The position numbers and the translations under genes are program-made. Shown here piece after piece: positions 11,601 to 19,837 of a stretch of DNA of 64,000 bases (within the stretch, counting starts at the first letter, position 1; each line of letters starts with the position of its first letter). This stretch comes from Heliopora coerulea. Taxonomy: Eukaryota > Cnidaria > Anthozoa > Scleralcyonacea > Helioporidae. The notes beneath the pieces are model-generated. The model searched no databases and was not told the origin of the DNA. It was given only the letters and a program-made list of their open reading frames with translations. The stretch is taken from the NCBI GenBank assembly GCA_030142905.1, contig JASJOG010000437.1, positions 62,001 to 126,000 on the forward strand, read 5' to 3'.

Positions 11601-14332
11601 CGCAAAGATCTTGGGATATCTACTTCATCTATCCATAAAATGAATGTTTACCAAACTTAAACCTGACCACAACTTTATCTCGACTTGTCACCAACTATCA
11701 AATGACAGGTCAAAGTCAATGAATTTGACTCTGACTCTCAACTAGTTCTGAGCTACCTCCAACTTGAATTTTTTCTTTTCATGAACACATGGTGGATTGG
11801 GATGGCACCACTTATTTAGATTTTTCAAAAACCTTGACCAGCCGACAACTTCAAAAAATATAAGAGAAAGCAAATTCCGAAAACCAAGGCCATCTTTGAA
11901 CTTAAGATTTAAGTTAACAAAAGATGAAAACTGTGGAATGGTGATATTTCGATTTTATTGTTCTAGCAAAGAACTCTCACTCTTTATTTAGTTCCTTTTA
12001 GTTTATCCATAATTTATATATCGACATCTTGATATTTCATCCTGAGGCGTCAACACTTGTCACTTACTGACACATCAATCATTTGTAAATAGAGTAGGCG
12101 TTCCCTCAATTCTTCATCAATGATGTAATCACTTTTCCCATGTATATATAAACCTTAGGTTCTCTTTATGTTAGTTCACTTGGTCTAAAGATAATTTTGC
12201 AATAAAATCGAAATATCACCATTTCACAGTTTTCATCTTTTGTTAACTTAAATCTTAAGTTCAAAGATGGCCTTGGTTTTCGGAGTTTGCTTTCTCTTAT
12301 ATTATTTAGATTTTGCAGCGAACTATTCTTAAACAATCCTTCCTTGAAACTGGTACACGAATTTTGACAAGAATGCTATAAAATTTTCCAACGAATTACC
12401 CACAACATATTGCAGACTTCGTAGAAACTAGAACTATTCTTACCACGAGACACCAACACGTCTACATGAAGCTAACACAGCATAAAAACTTTTCCACCAA
12501 CAGCCATCATCAACGTCCCTGAAGTTGGTTTCCCGTTTAGGAAACCCATAACTCGGACAAAAGCATAAATACTTTGAAAAGTGATCTGGATGAACATGTA
12601 ATAATAAATCCCAGAAACCACGTATTTCAAACTATTTACCAATTATTTAACACTCATTAAAAAATGTTAGTTAAATTTATTTACTTCTCGTTTTCCTTTC
12701 AGTAATTAGCAACAGACTAGACGCAGACATGCTCAGAAGTATGTTCCAAGCTTTACATCTAGAGGTGAAAACTAAAGGTACGATGGATTTTAATGTGGTA
12801 TTGTTGATTATCCCACGTTAAGTTTCATGTAACGTCTCTCCTCCTTAGGACCAAATGTCCAAGGTCTTACCGTTACTTAATGGCTTAGCAAGCTCTTCTT
12901 TTTCCTTTTATTCCATTTTAGGAGACCTGAAATTCGTCTGTCACTTTTTACAGAAACTACATTGCGTCGAGCGCTTTGAAATGACTCTATTATTTCAGTC
13001 TCAAGAAGAGAAGAAAGGTATACTTACAAGATCTCTTATGTTTCATGACTGTTATACTACACCGGTTTCTGTTCGTTATGCTAACTACGGTTGGGTGATG
13101 GCAGTGTCGGATCGAATGAAGTTCTTTTTCTTTAATTTTTTTATCCGGGGACAACAGTATAGACGTAGGCAGAAATTTAGTAAAGAGGGAGCGATGTCAT
13201 AATTTTTACAGGAGTGCCGAAGATGCACCATCGAGCCCCGAAGGTGCGGCATTTTGCGGGGTTGGACGCTTTGCTCGTTATACAAAATTTCAAATCCCGG
13301 GCCTCTGACATGTCTCACCCATATTTTGATAGTATTTTTGAACAGAATGTAAAGATCTTATAGGTAAGACTATTGATTACCTTTTGCCCCTCCTTTGGCT
13401 ATATGCTTAGACAAAGTTAAAATTCGGGTAAAGGTTAGGGTTAGGGTTAGGGAGAGGGGGAGGGTTAAAATTAAGGTTAAGTTTTTGATGTGGGTTAGGT
13501 TTTTACTTTCAAACATGGAGGCAGTGTATGAAGTGCTGCGTCGTCTGATCTGTCCCTTCAAATGCTTGCCTTAGTTCGAAAACCTGTCCAGCTAGTCGTT
13601 CCGAGTCACTACACAGAAACCTTCTTTTAAAGTATATTTTCGAGCGGTCACCGTGATCCAAGTAGCCACTTAGGAATGATTCTCACAAAGGTGCATGGGT
13701 CTGTTTCAGTAAATTTCCACCAAACAAAATGGTGGGTCTGTCGTTCGTGACTGCCCCAAGTCCCTTAAGCCCTGGCCGAACGAATGCAACATCGCGATTC
13801 AACATCGTTCGACATGGTTGAATGCAACATATTGAACTCGTTTGGCCACCATGTTGTATCGTGTTTGTATGATGTTGTATGATGTTCAGCGAAGTTTGAT
13901 TTCCATCAAACATTGGATGCTACATCGTTCAACATTTCTGTTGTTCTCATGTGTGAACAACAAAATTGCACTCGCGCACGCGCTGCAAGTCAACTCTCAG
14001 GCAAAGACAACGGGTAGTTTGGCCTAAAATTTGGGTTTATTTTTCGTCCCAGATCCCTAGTCTCCGCAATTCGAGTATGCACTGCGCATGTCGCATTCGT
14101 TTGACTACGTAGCCCAACATTATCCAACAAAGTTGAATCGAAATATGTTGAGTGATGTTGCATTCGTTTGGCCAGGGCTTTAGGAATAGTAATTTGTGAA
14201 GTGGTTTATATCTTCTCTCAATTGTCTGTTCCAGCTGTCTCTGCGTTATTCAATGATGTCGTAAAACAGAACGAACAAACCGGAATGAACACCGAAGACT
14301 TGGCGAAACTTAGGCACAAATACCGCGCCTGA
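4345..14332 (+). CDS. SPAG1: SPAG1-like dynein assembly factor, 3' part (10 exons)
   Basis: Exons: 4345-4434, 4768-4881, 7410-7496, 8552-8704, 9867-10013, 10520-10672, 10848-10953, 12703-12777, 12922-13017, 14235-14332. All have AG/GT borders and matching phases, giving 372 residues plus a TGA stop. The first two exons form TPR helices (YELAEEDCNHALKI, then FRRAKARKGMRRF). Exon 3 is a basic stretch (KRKRILIKDIE) as found after the last TPR of animal SPAG1. Exons 4-6 are a polar linker of three similar units. Residues about 249-372 form an RPAP3_C domain (DLPKVISNRLDADML, CVERFEMTLLF, LAKLRHKYRA). SPAG1 is a cytoplasmic HSP70/HSP90 co-chaperone that acts with RUVBL1/2 in preassembly of axonemal dynein arms. 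RPAP3 shares the C-terminal domain, but the basic post-TPR segment and the DLP-SN spacing fit SPAG1 better. The 5' exons are not in the readable part of the window. Confidence 0.87.
4768..4881 (+). CDS. SPAG1: SPAG1-like exon b (TPR end)
   Basis: Thirty-eight codons, phase 0-0, acceptor tttttag, donor gtaggc. It reads GMRRFRESSEDLVMVLKL followed by TTELSEVLQLLKK, the last TPR helices and the capping helix. Confidence 0.88.
4882..5540. other. SPAG1 intron, no feature seen
   Basis: Unique-looking sequence between exon b and a simple repeat; no exon or repeat recognised. Confidence 0.5.
5545..5728. repeat. TTTA then TTGA simple repeat
   Basis: TTTA units give way to about 20 TTGA units; the second part may be a LINE tail of the CR1/L2 kind without coding remnant. 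Confidence 0.85.
6356..6706. repeat. MITE with two internal 148-bp tandem units
   Basis: Outer ends TTTACACGAGCAATTTTGC and its loose complement GATTTTTTGCC...; inside, GCACGTTGCGATTGTCAGCC recurs 148 bases later with changes. Each unit holds CTCGTCAGTT and CACATACTCCA. Confidence 0.7.
7016..7383. mobile_element. PIF/Harbinger-type MITE, 368 bp
   Basis: Ends GAGGCTGATTACATG and AAGTAATCAGCCCC, flanked by TAA at 7013-7015 and 7384-7386. The interior repeats CAGCCCGG words. It ends 27 bases before SPAG1 exon c. Confidence 0.75.
7410..7496 (+). CDS. SPAG1: SPAG1-like exon c (basic linker)
   Basis: Twenty-nine codons, phase 0-0. It reads EKERKDSEKPAASKRKR and then ILIKDIEGDDGK. The KERK...I-I--IE pattern directly after the TPR block is shared with vertebrate SPAG1. 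Confidence 0.85.
7861..7889 (-). ncRNA. Hammerhead-like motif 2 (canonical core bases)
   Basis: On the minus strand: CTGATGA, then T, a five-base-pair stem GTTGT/ACAAC with loop GATGAT, then GAAAC. All conserved core bases are present, with a one-base bulge before stem II. Stems I and III could not be closed by eye. Confidence 0.4.
8137..8168 (+). ncRNA. Hammerhead-like motif 3
   Basis: CTGAAGA, stem GAC/GTC around a 13-base loop region, then GAAACGTC. The seventh core base may vary in hammerheads, so the core is acceptable. Confidence 0.35.
8248..8500 (+). repeat. Dispersed repeat B with GCCATCTTGGC core
   Basis: Shares about 230 bases with 24129-24390: ACTCGGTTT...GTC-AAATATATTT, GAAGACATGTTTTGTGTGT, GGCGGCCATCTTGGCTTCAC and CATTGGCC. 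Partial inverted copies are at 23490-23660 and 23680-23850. Confidence 0.75.
8552..8704 (+). CDS. SPAG1: SPAG1-like exon d, repeat unit 1
   Basis: Fifty-one codons, phase 0-0, acceptor ctttttag, donor gtaagctga. It starts LDKKTAAVTKDNN and ends KEQNTIAVDHV. It aligns with the two exons that follow, so it looks like one unit of an exon triplication. Confidence 0.8.
9257..9328 (+). repeat. tRNA-headed SINE, family C
   Basis: A 72-nt tRNA-like head from GTCTCGG to CTGGGAC with B box GGTTCGATCCC. The D arm is mismatched, so it is not a working tRNA. Followed by the CTCAGAAA/TTTCTGA hairpin typical for the family. Confidence 0.75.
9867..10013 (+). CDS. SPAG1: SPAG1-like exon e, repeat unit 2
   Basis: Forty-nine codons, phase 0-0, acceptor ctttttag, donor gtaagctga. 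It starts PEQASVAKDKN and ends KDQMTASVEHST. It shares with units 1 and 3 the K/E-D-x-N, K-x-E-x-V-Q-K-S and (V)-E-H positions. Confidence 0.8.
10325..10348. repeat. Interstitial telomere-like CCCTAA tract
   Basis: ACTAACCCTAACCCTAACTA. Further short tracts of the animal telomere repeat are at 13437-13458, 33777-33800 and 56247-56274. Confidence 0.85.
10520..10672 (+). CDS. SPAG1: SPAG1-like exon f, repeat unit 3
   Basis: Fifty-one codons, phase 0-0, acceptor ttttaag, donor gtaagctga. It starts HDQTSTPVAEDTN and ends KEQGVVPVQHNV. The same donor context as units 1 and 2 supports duplication of the exon together with its splice sites. Confidence 0.8.
10702..10795. repeat. Foldback family D, half copy
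   Basis: GCTGTTCACTGCCAGAAAAT through CATTTTATTCAATCGACG matches one arm of the foldback at 33870-34312. It ends shortly before SPAG1 exon g. Confidence 0.75.
10848..10953 (+). CDS. SPAG1: SPAG1-like exon g (RPAP3_C start)
   Basis: Acceptor cgttttag, donor gtgagt; 35 codons plus one base. It reads KTAFQFHQTWKCVKNGD and then YLNILKQVNLDDLPK. This is the opening helix of the RPAP3_C domain. The trailing G joins TA of the next exon to make a Val codon. Confidence 0.83.
10954..11857. other. SPAG1 intron, no feature seen
   Basis: About 0.9 kb of AT-rich intron without a recognised exon or repeat. Confidence 0.5.
11858..12302. repeat. Foldback element with 102-bp arms
   Basis: The left arm 11858-11959 (ATATAAGAGAAAGCAAATTC ...) returns as its complement at 12200-12302, enclosing about 240 bp of unlike sequence. 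Inside an SPAG1 intron. Confidence 0.88.
12703..12777 (+). CDS. SPAG1: SPAG1-like exon h
   Basis: Enters in phase 1 (TA completes a codon) and leaves with one extra base. It reads ISNRLDADMLRSMFQALHLE, matching the SN-L--D-F---I--L segment of RPAP3_C domains. Confidence 0.83.
12922..13017 (+). CDS. SPAG1: SPAG1-like exon i
   Basis: Acceptor ccattttag, donor gtatac. It reads DLKFVCHFLQKLHCVERFE and then MTLLFQSQEEKK, the RPAP3_C core helices. Confidence 0.83.
13018..13767. other. SPAG1 last intron, first part
   Basis: No exon seen. A TTAGGG-type tract lies at 13437-13458 in a wider purine-rich, GGTTAGGG-like stretch. Confidence 0.5.
13437..13458. repeat. Interstitial TTAGGG tract
   Basis: GGTTAGGGTTAGGGAGAGGG; the animal-type telomere repeat inside an intron. 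Confidence 0.8.
13768..14179. mobile_element. PIF/Harbinger-type MITE, 412 bp
   Basis: Ends AGCCCTGGCCGAACGAATGC and the complement ending CGTTTGGCCAGGGCT, flanked by TTA at 13765-13767 and 14180-14182. Sub-terminal CAACAT words repeat many times. It ends 56 bases before the terminal SPAG1 exon. Confidence 0.85.
14235..14332 (+). CDS. SPAG1: SPAG1-like terminal exon j
   Basis: Acceptor ctgttccag, then AVSALFNDVVKQNEQTG and LAKLRHKYRA with a TGA stop at 14330-14332. The L--L---Y ending is typical for RPAP3_C. No clear AATAAA lies close downstream; one AATAAA sits at 15122, just before the Tc1 element. Confidence 0.83.
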
Positions 14333-15148
14333 AGTAAAGATTACATCTCTTCTAAAAATACACAGGTCATTAAAGGAAACTTGCACTTCAGAACATTTGT
14401 AATTATGGCACGTGCCCTTACAGTTTTATGAATTTTTGTTTTATTCTGGCAAAGTTTACTGTAAGCGACAGAAGAATAAGGTTTATTGAAGGAATTGTCA
14501 AGTTAACATTATTGATGTCGAGAGCTTAACGTCATTACAGTAATATCAAACGTCGTTCAAAAAACCAAATTCTTCTATCGCTTACTTTTGTCATAAAATG
14601 TTTTTCAGAAATGTCCTCGGTACAAAGCTAACTGTCCCATTTATTTAATTTGTGATGTGTAGATTTCAGTACGGTTTAATATACAGATTTATAGTTACTG
14701 TGGAAATTAACTTTTTTATACATGACCTATACATCAGTGGTATGTTTATATAACTGGCTTGAAGACTGCAACCGCTCTTGCTTATGAAACTTTCGTTTCG
14801 TATTTAAGAGGCTTACGGTGAGCAAGAATTTATCGGAATTCCCTAAATTTCCGGAATTTATCGGAATTCCCGGATATCGTGGTCTGGTAGATTAACGTGT
14901 AGGGGACAAGAACATGTCACGGATTTATTGAATTTTCAGTATTTTTCCATCTACAGCCTTTTGGCCAAGCCTAGTGATTGTAGATTGACCTGGTAACAGA
15001 AACAATTCCATTACTTGTAGTATTTATTTTATGCCGGAGTTCGTTATCAGGTTTCTTCGGGAAATGATACAGACTTATTTGCTGGCGTGCAAGTTTTCTC
15101 CACAGACCGGTGTAATATTCACAATAAAAATTTATACAAGACAACTTA
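14333..15148. other. SPAG1 3' flank
   Basis: AT-rich; a GGAATTTATCGGAATTCC-like repeat at about 14824-14876 and AATAAA at 15122. No gene. Confidence 0.5.
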
Positions 15149-16751
15149 CAGTGCGACCCACGGTATTAGTTTTGTAAGAGTTTTTGCAGTAGATATTCTA
15201 AATAAATAGCATTATTCATGAAAATTTGAGAATTTCTTTTTGAAAATTGTGGAAACAATCGTTGCAATGTTTACATTTCGTATTGGTCACGTGATTAAAA
15301 AATCCAGACGTTCCTCTGTAAAAGAGGTGATCCACTGTATTTGTTTCAAAAATCAATAATCACGATCTGACGTCGTAAGGACTTGAACGAAGGTGAGAAA
15401 AATATTATCATAAAAGAAATAGCTAAGGGTACAACAACCGAAGCTATTGCTGAAAAAATAAATCGCCATGTTGTGACAGTCCAAAGATTTTTGAAAATCT
15501 CTCAAAGAGGAAACCTCGATGGGAGGGAGGGAGTTTTGAAATCGGTAACAAAGCGAGATATGAACCGATTGAAGAGAAGCGTCCGTAGAATGCCTGGAGC
15601 CACAAGTGTAAGAATTTTCGAAGAGGCTGGTCTACCAGATGTTGCAAAAACCACCTGTAATCGTCTCCTCGGGAAGATGGCTGCGACCAACAGTCCTGAT
15701 AAAAGACCTCCCTTGACCTCAAGGTACAAACGTTTGCGTCTGGATTGGGCCAAGAAGTACATGAAAACTGACATGAAGTTTGTCCTCTTCACCGACGAGT
15801 CGAGAGCTACATTAGACGGTCCTGATGGCTGGGCTAAAGGTTGGGTGTATAACGGTGAACAGGCTCCCACGAGGCTGAGGCGTCAACAAGGAGGTGGAGG
15901 CGTGATGATTTGGGCTGGTATCATTGGAGATGAGCTCATTGGTCCTGTTCGTGTGCCTGAAGGAGTAAAACTGACCTCTGATACGTATTGCCAGTTTCTG
16001 AACAATGAACTTGAGCCATGGCTGGATGACGTTCCTTTGTCACGACTGAAGAAGATCATCTTCATGCATGACAATGCCTCATCCCATGCAGCAAAGGCTA
16101 CAACTGAATTTTTGGAATCACTTGGATTTAAGGACGATACGCTAGTGGTTTGGCCCCCAAACTCGCCCGACTTAAATCCCATTGAGAACTTATGGTCTAT
16201 AATCAAGCGCCATGTTTATACCAATGGGAAGCAGTATTCCTCCAAAGGCGACCTGTGGATGGCAATAAAAGAATCCGCAGCTTCCATCTCTAAGTCCACT
16301 ATTAAGAAACTCACAGATTCGGCAAATGAAAGACTGAAGTAATCAGTCGTCACGCGGGGCTCATATAAATAAAAAAATTTATTAAGTTAAATTGTCACGT
16401 TTTCCAGTTTATCACTATGTGAATTTCTAAAATCTTGTGTGTCAATGTATCAACATTGAATATAAATCAATATCAATAAAAAATTTAATGAAAAATTTCT
16501 TTTCATTTCATCCTGATGCACTTAACTTTGCTTTTCCGAAATGAAACTAATATCGTGGGTCAGTAGAAAAAGACAAAGAATCAAATAAAGGTAAATTTTT
16601 TCATCAATATCAATTTGTTAAACTCGATTCAAAGATTTTGAAGTATTCTTTAATAATTTAAATAACCTAGAATAGTTTCAAACCAGAATTGTGTCAATTT
16701 AATCACTTTTTACGAAAACTGGTATTTAAACTAATATCGTGGTTCGCACAG
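15149..16751 (+). mobile_element. Tc1/mariner transposon, DD37E type, IR/DR ends, 1603 bp
   Basis: The left end CAGTGCGACCCACGG and the right end, read on the minus strand as CTGTGCGAACCACGA, form inverted repeats that continue through TATTAGTTT. TA flanks both sides (15147-15148, 16752-16753), the normal Tc1/mariner target duplication. Each end has a second inner copy of the core GACCCACGGTATTAGTTT: 15155-15172 with 15329-15346 (15 of 18 identical) on the left, and 16728-16745 with 16544-16561 on the right, about 174 and 184 bp apart. This is the IR/DR layout known from Sleeping Beauty-like elements. One transposase frame fills the interior. Confidence 0.95.
15383..16342 (+). CDS. Tc1/mariner DD37E transposase (start codon TTG)
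   Basis: An uninterrupted frame of 319 codons ending in TAA. N-terminal helix-turn-helix region: residues about 1-100 (TTEAIAEKINRHVVTVQRF; KTTCNRLLGKM). Catalytic DDE domain: D138 in LFTDES, D230 in MHDNASSH, E268 in PDLNPIENLW. There are 37 residues between the second D and the E, so DD37E. The frame opens with TTG at 15383 and a stop lies 15 bases upstream at 15368; the first in-frame ATG is residue 60 (15560). Relatives are normally about 340 residues, so the start is probably lost by one base change or translation uses a near-cognate codon. All other catalytic signatures are intact. The frame reads along the same strand as SPAG1 but lies beyond its stop. Confidence 0.93.
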   Translation: MNEGEKNIIIKEIAKGTTTEAIAEKINRHVVTVQRFLKISQRGNLDGREGVLKSVTKRDMNRLKRSVRRMPGATSVRIFEEAGLPDVAKTTCNRLLGKMAATNSPDKRPPLTSRYKRLRLDWAKKYMKTDMKFVLFTDESRATLDGPDGWAKGWVYNGEQAPTRLRRQQGGGGVMIWAGIIGDELIGPVRVPEGVKLTSDTYCQFLNNELEPWLDDVPLSRLKKIIFMHDNASSHAAKATTEFLESLGFKDDTLVVWPPNSPDLNPIENLWSIIKRHVYTNGKQYSSKGDLWMAIKESAASISKSTIKKLTDSANERLK

Positions 16752-16753
16752 TA

Positions 16754-18435
16754 TATATTTCAGGGTAATCAAGGCAAAATGGTTATTTCACAAGCATTGT
16801 GATTGTGTCGTACGCCAGTAAACCAAAGTAATTTAAAAGTAAAGACTAGCAAAACAATTAGCAAAATTAGAGAGAATTTATGATGGTGGCACACGTTTCG
16901 AACACACTCACTCAAGCTCGGTTGAAGGGAAGGTTATGCACGATAGGTGGGGCAAGTCACTACACAAATCACACGCAGCCAAACGCATCAAAACCTTGGT
17001 ACGCCTTAGTCGCAGTATCGACTATACTTGCATACTTTAAGTAAATTATAGTGCGATTATTACCGAAGCTGCTGTTCCGTGTTGGGTTTTTTCCATCACT
17101 TTATGAAATTGTTTTTGTCATTTCATCTTCCTCGTGTTACAGCCCTTTGAACGTTAAAAGTGTAAAATGATGAGGTGGTGTTGGTTTGAGAACAATTACC
17201 GATCCAACGAACCAACGTGTGCAAGACAGTAAAGATGCACGGAAAATAAGTGCATTTGTCTGAGCCTCCGGTATGTGTTGTTCACTGTCAGCGTAAAAAA
17301 AAGATCACTGACGAACGCTTGGAAAATACACACCACTTCGTGCGAGCGGAGTCAAGAAGAAAAGTGGAACGAAATCCTCAGAGGGACGATAATACCGGGC
17401 AACATTTGTAGGGGTAATGCCCCCGAGGGGGGCGAAGTTACCGTGACATCGGCAAGTTTCGGCGGGAAAATTTCCGAGTTCATTTGAAGACAAGCAAACC
17501 AGGTACAGTTTACAAGAGATATGACAACAGCAAACTGCTCACAACGGTAGTGATTCTAAGCAGGAAACTAGATGAACAGGTTGTAAAAAACACGTTATTT
17601 GGTAAAAACTGCACATAGACCTGAACTCGTACACCTTAAAATAAAAAGAGCATTAAAAGAGATGAAGGAAGAAACCAGAAGCCATATAATAAATCATCCG
17701 GCTAGTAAGTACAAAATATTGACAAGTTTTTTTACCCATAGATTTAGCAACCAGGTGTTGACAACAGCAAATGAATCGGATGAATCCTTGTTTACCCCTT
17801 TGGCTTTTGTCTATGAAGCAGGAGTTTCAGAAACAATAGGGGTATTTTTTTTTTTTTTTTTCATTCTCATTAACCCAACGTTTTATTACCGTTTGATGAT
17901 AAAAATAAAAGCCAAAAAAAAGAATGCGAATATACCCGCTCTCCTTGTTTTGAATCTATGTTTGTTTTTAATTTAAAATCTGAAGTTTTAAACGGTAATT
18001 TTAATCTTAAGTCCTTCATAATTCTGTACTGTATCCTACAACCGTATCTTATTTGCTTGTAATATAAACTCAGTTCTTGTTAAAATCTGTCTCATCTTCA
18101 TGGTGTTGCAAGAGGCAACGAAACTCTGGTATTGTGCTCTTAATTTTCTTTGGTATATTCGCTGTTTTTTGCATTCTTTGCTAAGCCTTAGTTTTGATTG
18201 GTTTAGCTACGATGTCTGCTGTGTTCGTCAGTTGGTGTTGTTTTATTTCAGCCTGCTAGCTTGTTATGTAAGCTTTTCAAATATATATAGAATTAATATA
18301 TTCTAATAACACGCGGAATGCTAGGAAGTTATGCACAAATTACAACCCAAAAGGCTTAAAGTAACTTTAATCTAATTAAAAAAAGTATTTACTCAGAATA
18401 TATTCTGAGTAAATTAAGCTCCAAATACACTAAAC
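16754..18435. other. Intergenic, no gene recognised
   Basis: Open frames at 17275-17487 and 17599-17976 have no recognisable motif. A run of 17 T is near 17846. A 26-bp palindrome TTTACTCAGAATA/TATTCTGAGTAAA sits at 18388-18413. Confidence 0.5.
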
Positions 18436-18663
18436 GATAGTATAGGATTATATCGGGACGATGGCCTCGCAGCTTTTAACAGCATATCAGGATCCCAATC
18501 GGAGAGAATGAGAAAAGACATTACCAAATATTTTAAAGATCATGGATTAAAGATTTCCATCAAAACTAACCTGAAAATAGTGAATTTTCTGGATATCAAG
18601 CTCAATTTAACAAATGGAGCCTACTACCCTTACATCAAACCGAACGACACACCTATATATGTA
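18436..18663 (+). pseudogene. Penelope-like reverse transcriptase fragment
   Basis: The frame starting at 18436 reads DSIGLYRDDGLAAFN and later NFLDIKLNLTNGAYYPYIK. YRDD is the RT catalytic motif in the form used by Penelope-like elements, and NFLD(I/V)-L---G-Y-PY-KPND is their thumb signature. The fragment stops at the TA where a mariner-type element is inserted. About 75 residues remain of a protein usually over 700. Confidence 0.8.
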
Positions 18664-19225
18664 CAGGGTGTCCCAAAAAAATGTATACACACTTTGAGTG
18701 ATTATAACTCACTATAACAAACTTTCTTTCAATTGCCACGCATTCGTGAGCAATTTGGAGATGAGGAGTTTTATTTCCAGCAAGATGGAGCACCTCCCCA
18801 CTAGCATCGTGATATGAGAGCCTAACTTATGAAAATCTGCCACACAAATGGATTGGGTGAAGATATAGCATTGAATTCCCCCACGTTCACCAGACCTCAC
18901 GCCTGTGGACTTTTTTTTATGGGGATACGTCAAAGATAAGGTTTGTAGCACAAAATCTGTAACAATCGATGAGTTGAGAGCAGCAATTGAAAGAGAATGC
19001 ACCCAAATACCAAATGAAATGATCATAATTCGTAATGTTTGCAATTCCATCTGTCCGCGTTATCAGCAGTGCCTGGACCAGAACTGTCATCAGTTCTAAC
19101 ACCTGCGATAACTCAAAAAATTCTACACTTGTCTTCTTTAACTTGGGTTATAAAACTTAGATATGTCTTAATAAACATTGTTATTGTAATCATTCAGTGT
19201 GTATACATTTTTTCGGGACACCCTG
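18664..19225 (+). mobile_element. Degenerate mariner-type transposon, 562 bp
   Basis: Ends are CAGGGTGTCCC and its complement, continuing through a near-identical ATGTATACACACT; TA flanks lie at 18662-18663 and 19226-19227. Inside is a broken transposase: FYFQQDGAPPH near 18775, then SPDLTPVDFFLWGYVKDKV at 18889-18945 and ELRAAIERECTQIP. The order D(GAPPH)...PDL-P-D matches the second and third catalytic positions of mariner-group proteins. The N-terminal half and first catalytic Asp are deleted, and stops interrupt the middle. Non-autonomous. Confidence 0.85.
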
Positions 19226-19227
19226 TA

Positions 19228-19307
19228 CATATATATGTATGTATATATGTATGTATTTATATTTTATATATATATATATACATACATACATATACATATA
19301 TACATAC
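19228..19307. repeat. AT/CATA simple repeat
   Basis: Alternating TATG, TATA and CATA units between the mariner end and the palindrome. Confidence 0.85.
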
Positions 19308-19426
19308 AAGTAAAATAGACAAAATGTTTTGCTGTCGCTACTCGGAGTTTCACGCGCTCAGGCGATGATCGCCTGAGCGCGTGAAACTCAGAGTAGCGAC
19401 AGCAAAAAATTTTGTCTATTTTACTT
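19308..19426. repeat. 119-bp palindrome
   Basis: Two arms of about 59 bases meet at 19367. The left arm runs AAGTAAAATAGAC to GCGCTCAGGCGAT and the right arm is its complement with only a few mismatches. It would fold to one long hairpin with almost no loop. Confidence 0.93.
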
Positions 19427-19507
19427 CTTTATTCGCCCTACTGGTCTGGTATTGAGCGCTCTTCATTTTGCACATTTTCTTGAAGATGAGCGTATAAGTT
19501 AGGAGAT

Positions 19508-19621
19508 GTATCAGTTAAAATTGACGTTACCGATGTTAGGGATCCTACAGTTAGGGAAGGTTTTTGGATCGAAAAATTAAAATGTTATGCTCCTCTTGGA
19601 TTAAATGTAATGGAAGTTTGA
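19508..19621 (+). pseudogene. Penelope-like C-terminus (GIY-YIG end) fragment
   Basis: A short frame reads VRDPTVREGFWIEKLK and then APLGLNVMEV before TGA at 19619. The R-E-FWI-KL----P-GLN pattern is the usual end of GIY-YIG endonuclease domains in Penelope-like and related retroelements. The match is short, so the assignment is moderate. It sits on the same strand as the RT fragment, 0.85 kb upstream, and is followed by a hammerhead-like motif. Confidence 0.55.
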
Positions 19622-19687
19622 AATTTACGTAAATTAAGGAAGAATGTTAAGGAATATAAGGACTCTATCTTTTGAAATTTTGAATTG

Positions 19688-19713
19688 CTGAAGAAGGGCC
19701 CAGTCCCCGAAAC
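19688..19713 (+). ncRNA. Hammerhead-like motif 4, after Penelope-like end
   Basis: CTGAAGA, a GGG/CCC stem, then GAAACG. It lies 67 bases after the stop of the Penelope-like C-terminal fragment, which is the kind of place where such motifs are known in these retroelements. Confidence 0.38.
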
Positions 19714-19758
19714 GTAAGTTTTTTTATCTTAATAAAGTTCATTTTTGATAAATATACA

Positions 19759-19837
19759 AAACGAGCGGGAGTGCTTTATCGGATATAAGGCACGAGACGA
19801 TAGCCGATTGTTTTGGATCCGATAAAGCACGTATTCC
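19759..19837. repeat. Short foldback MITE, copy 2
   Basis: CGAGCGGGAGTGCTTTATCG ... CCGATAAAGCACG; matches the element at 952-1037. Confidence 0.7.

Noticed and set aside
15444..16206. Antisense genes opposite the Tc1 transposase
   Set aside because: Mirror frames of a conserved coding sequence with no motif of their own.
17599..17976. Lysine-rich protein gene
   Set aside because: No recognisable domain, crosses a 17-T run, and is not supported by splice signals.
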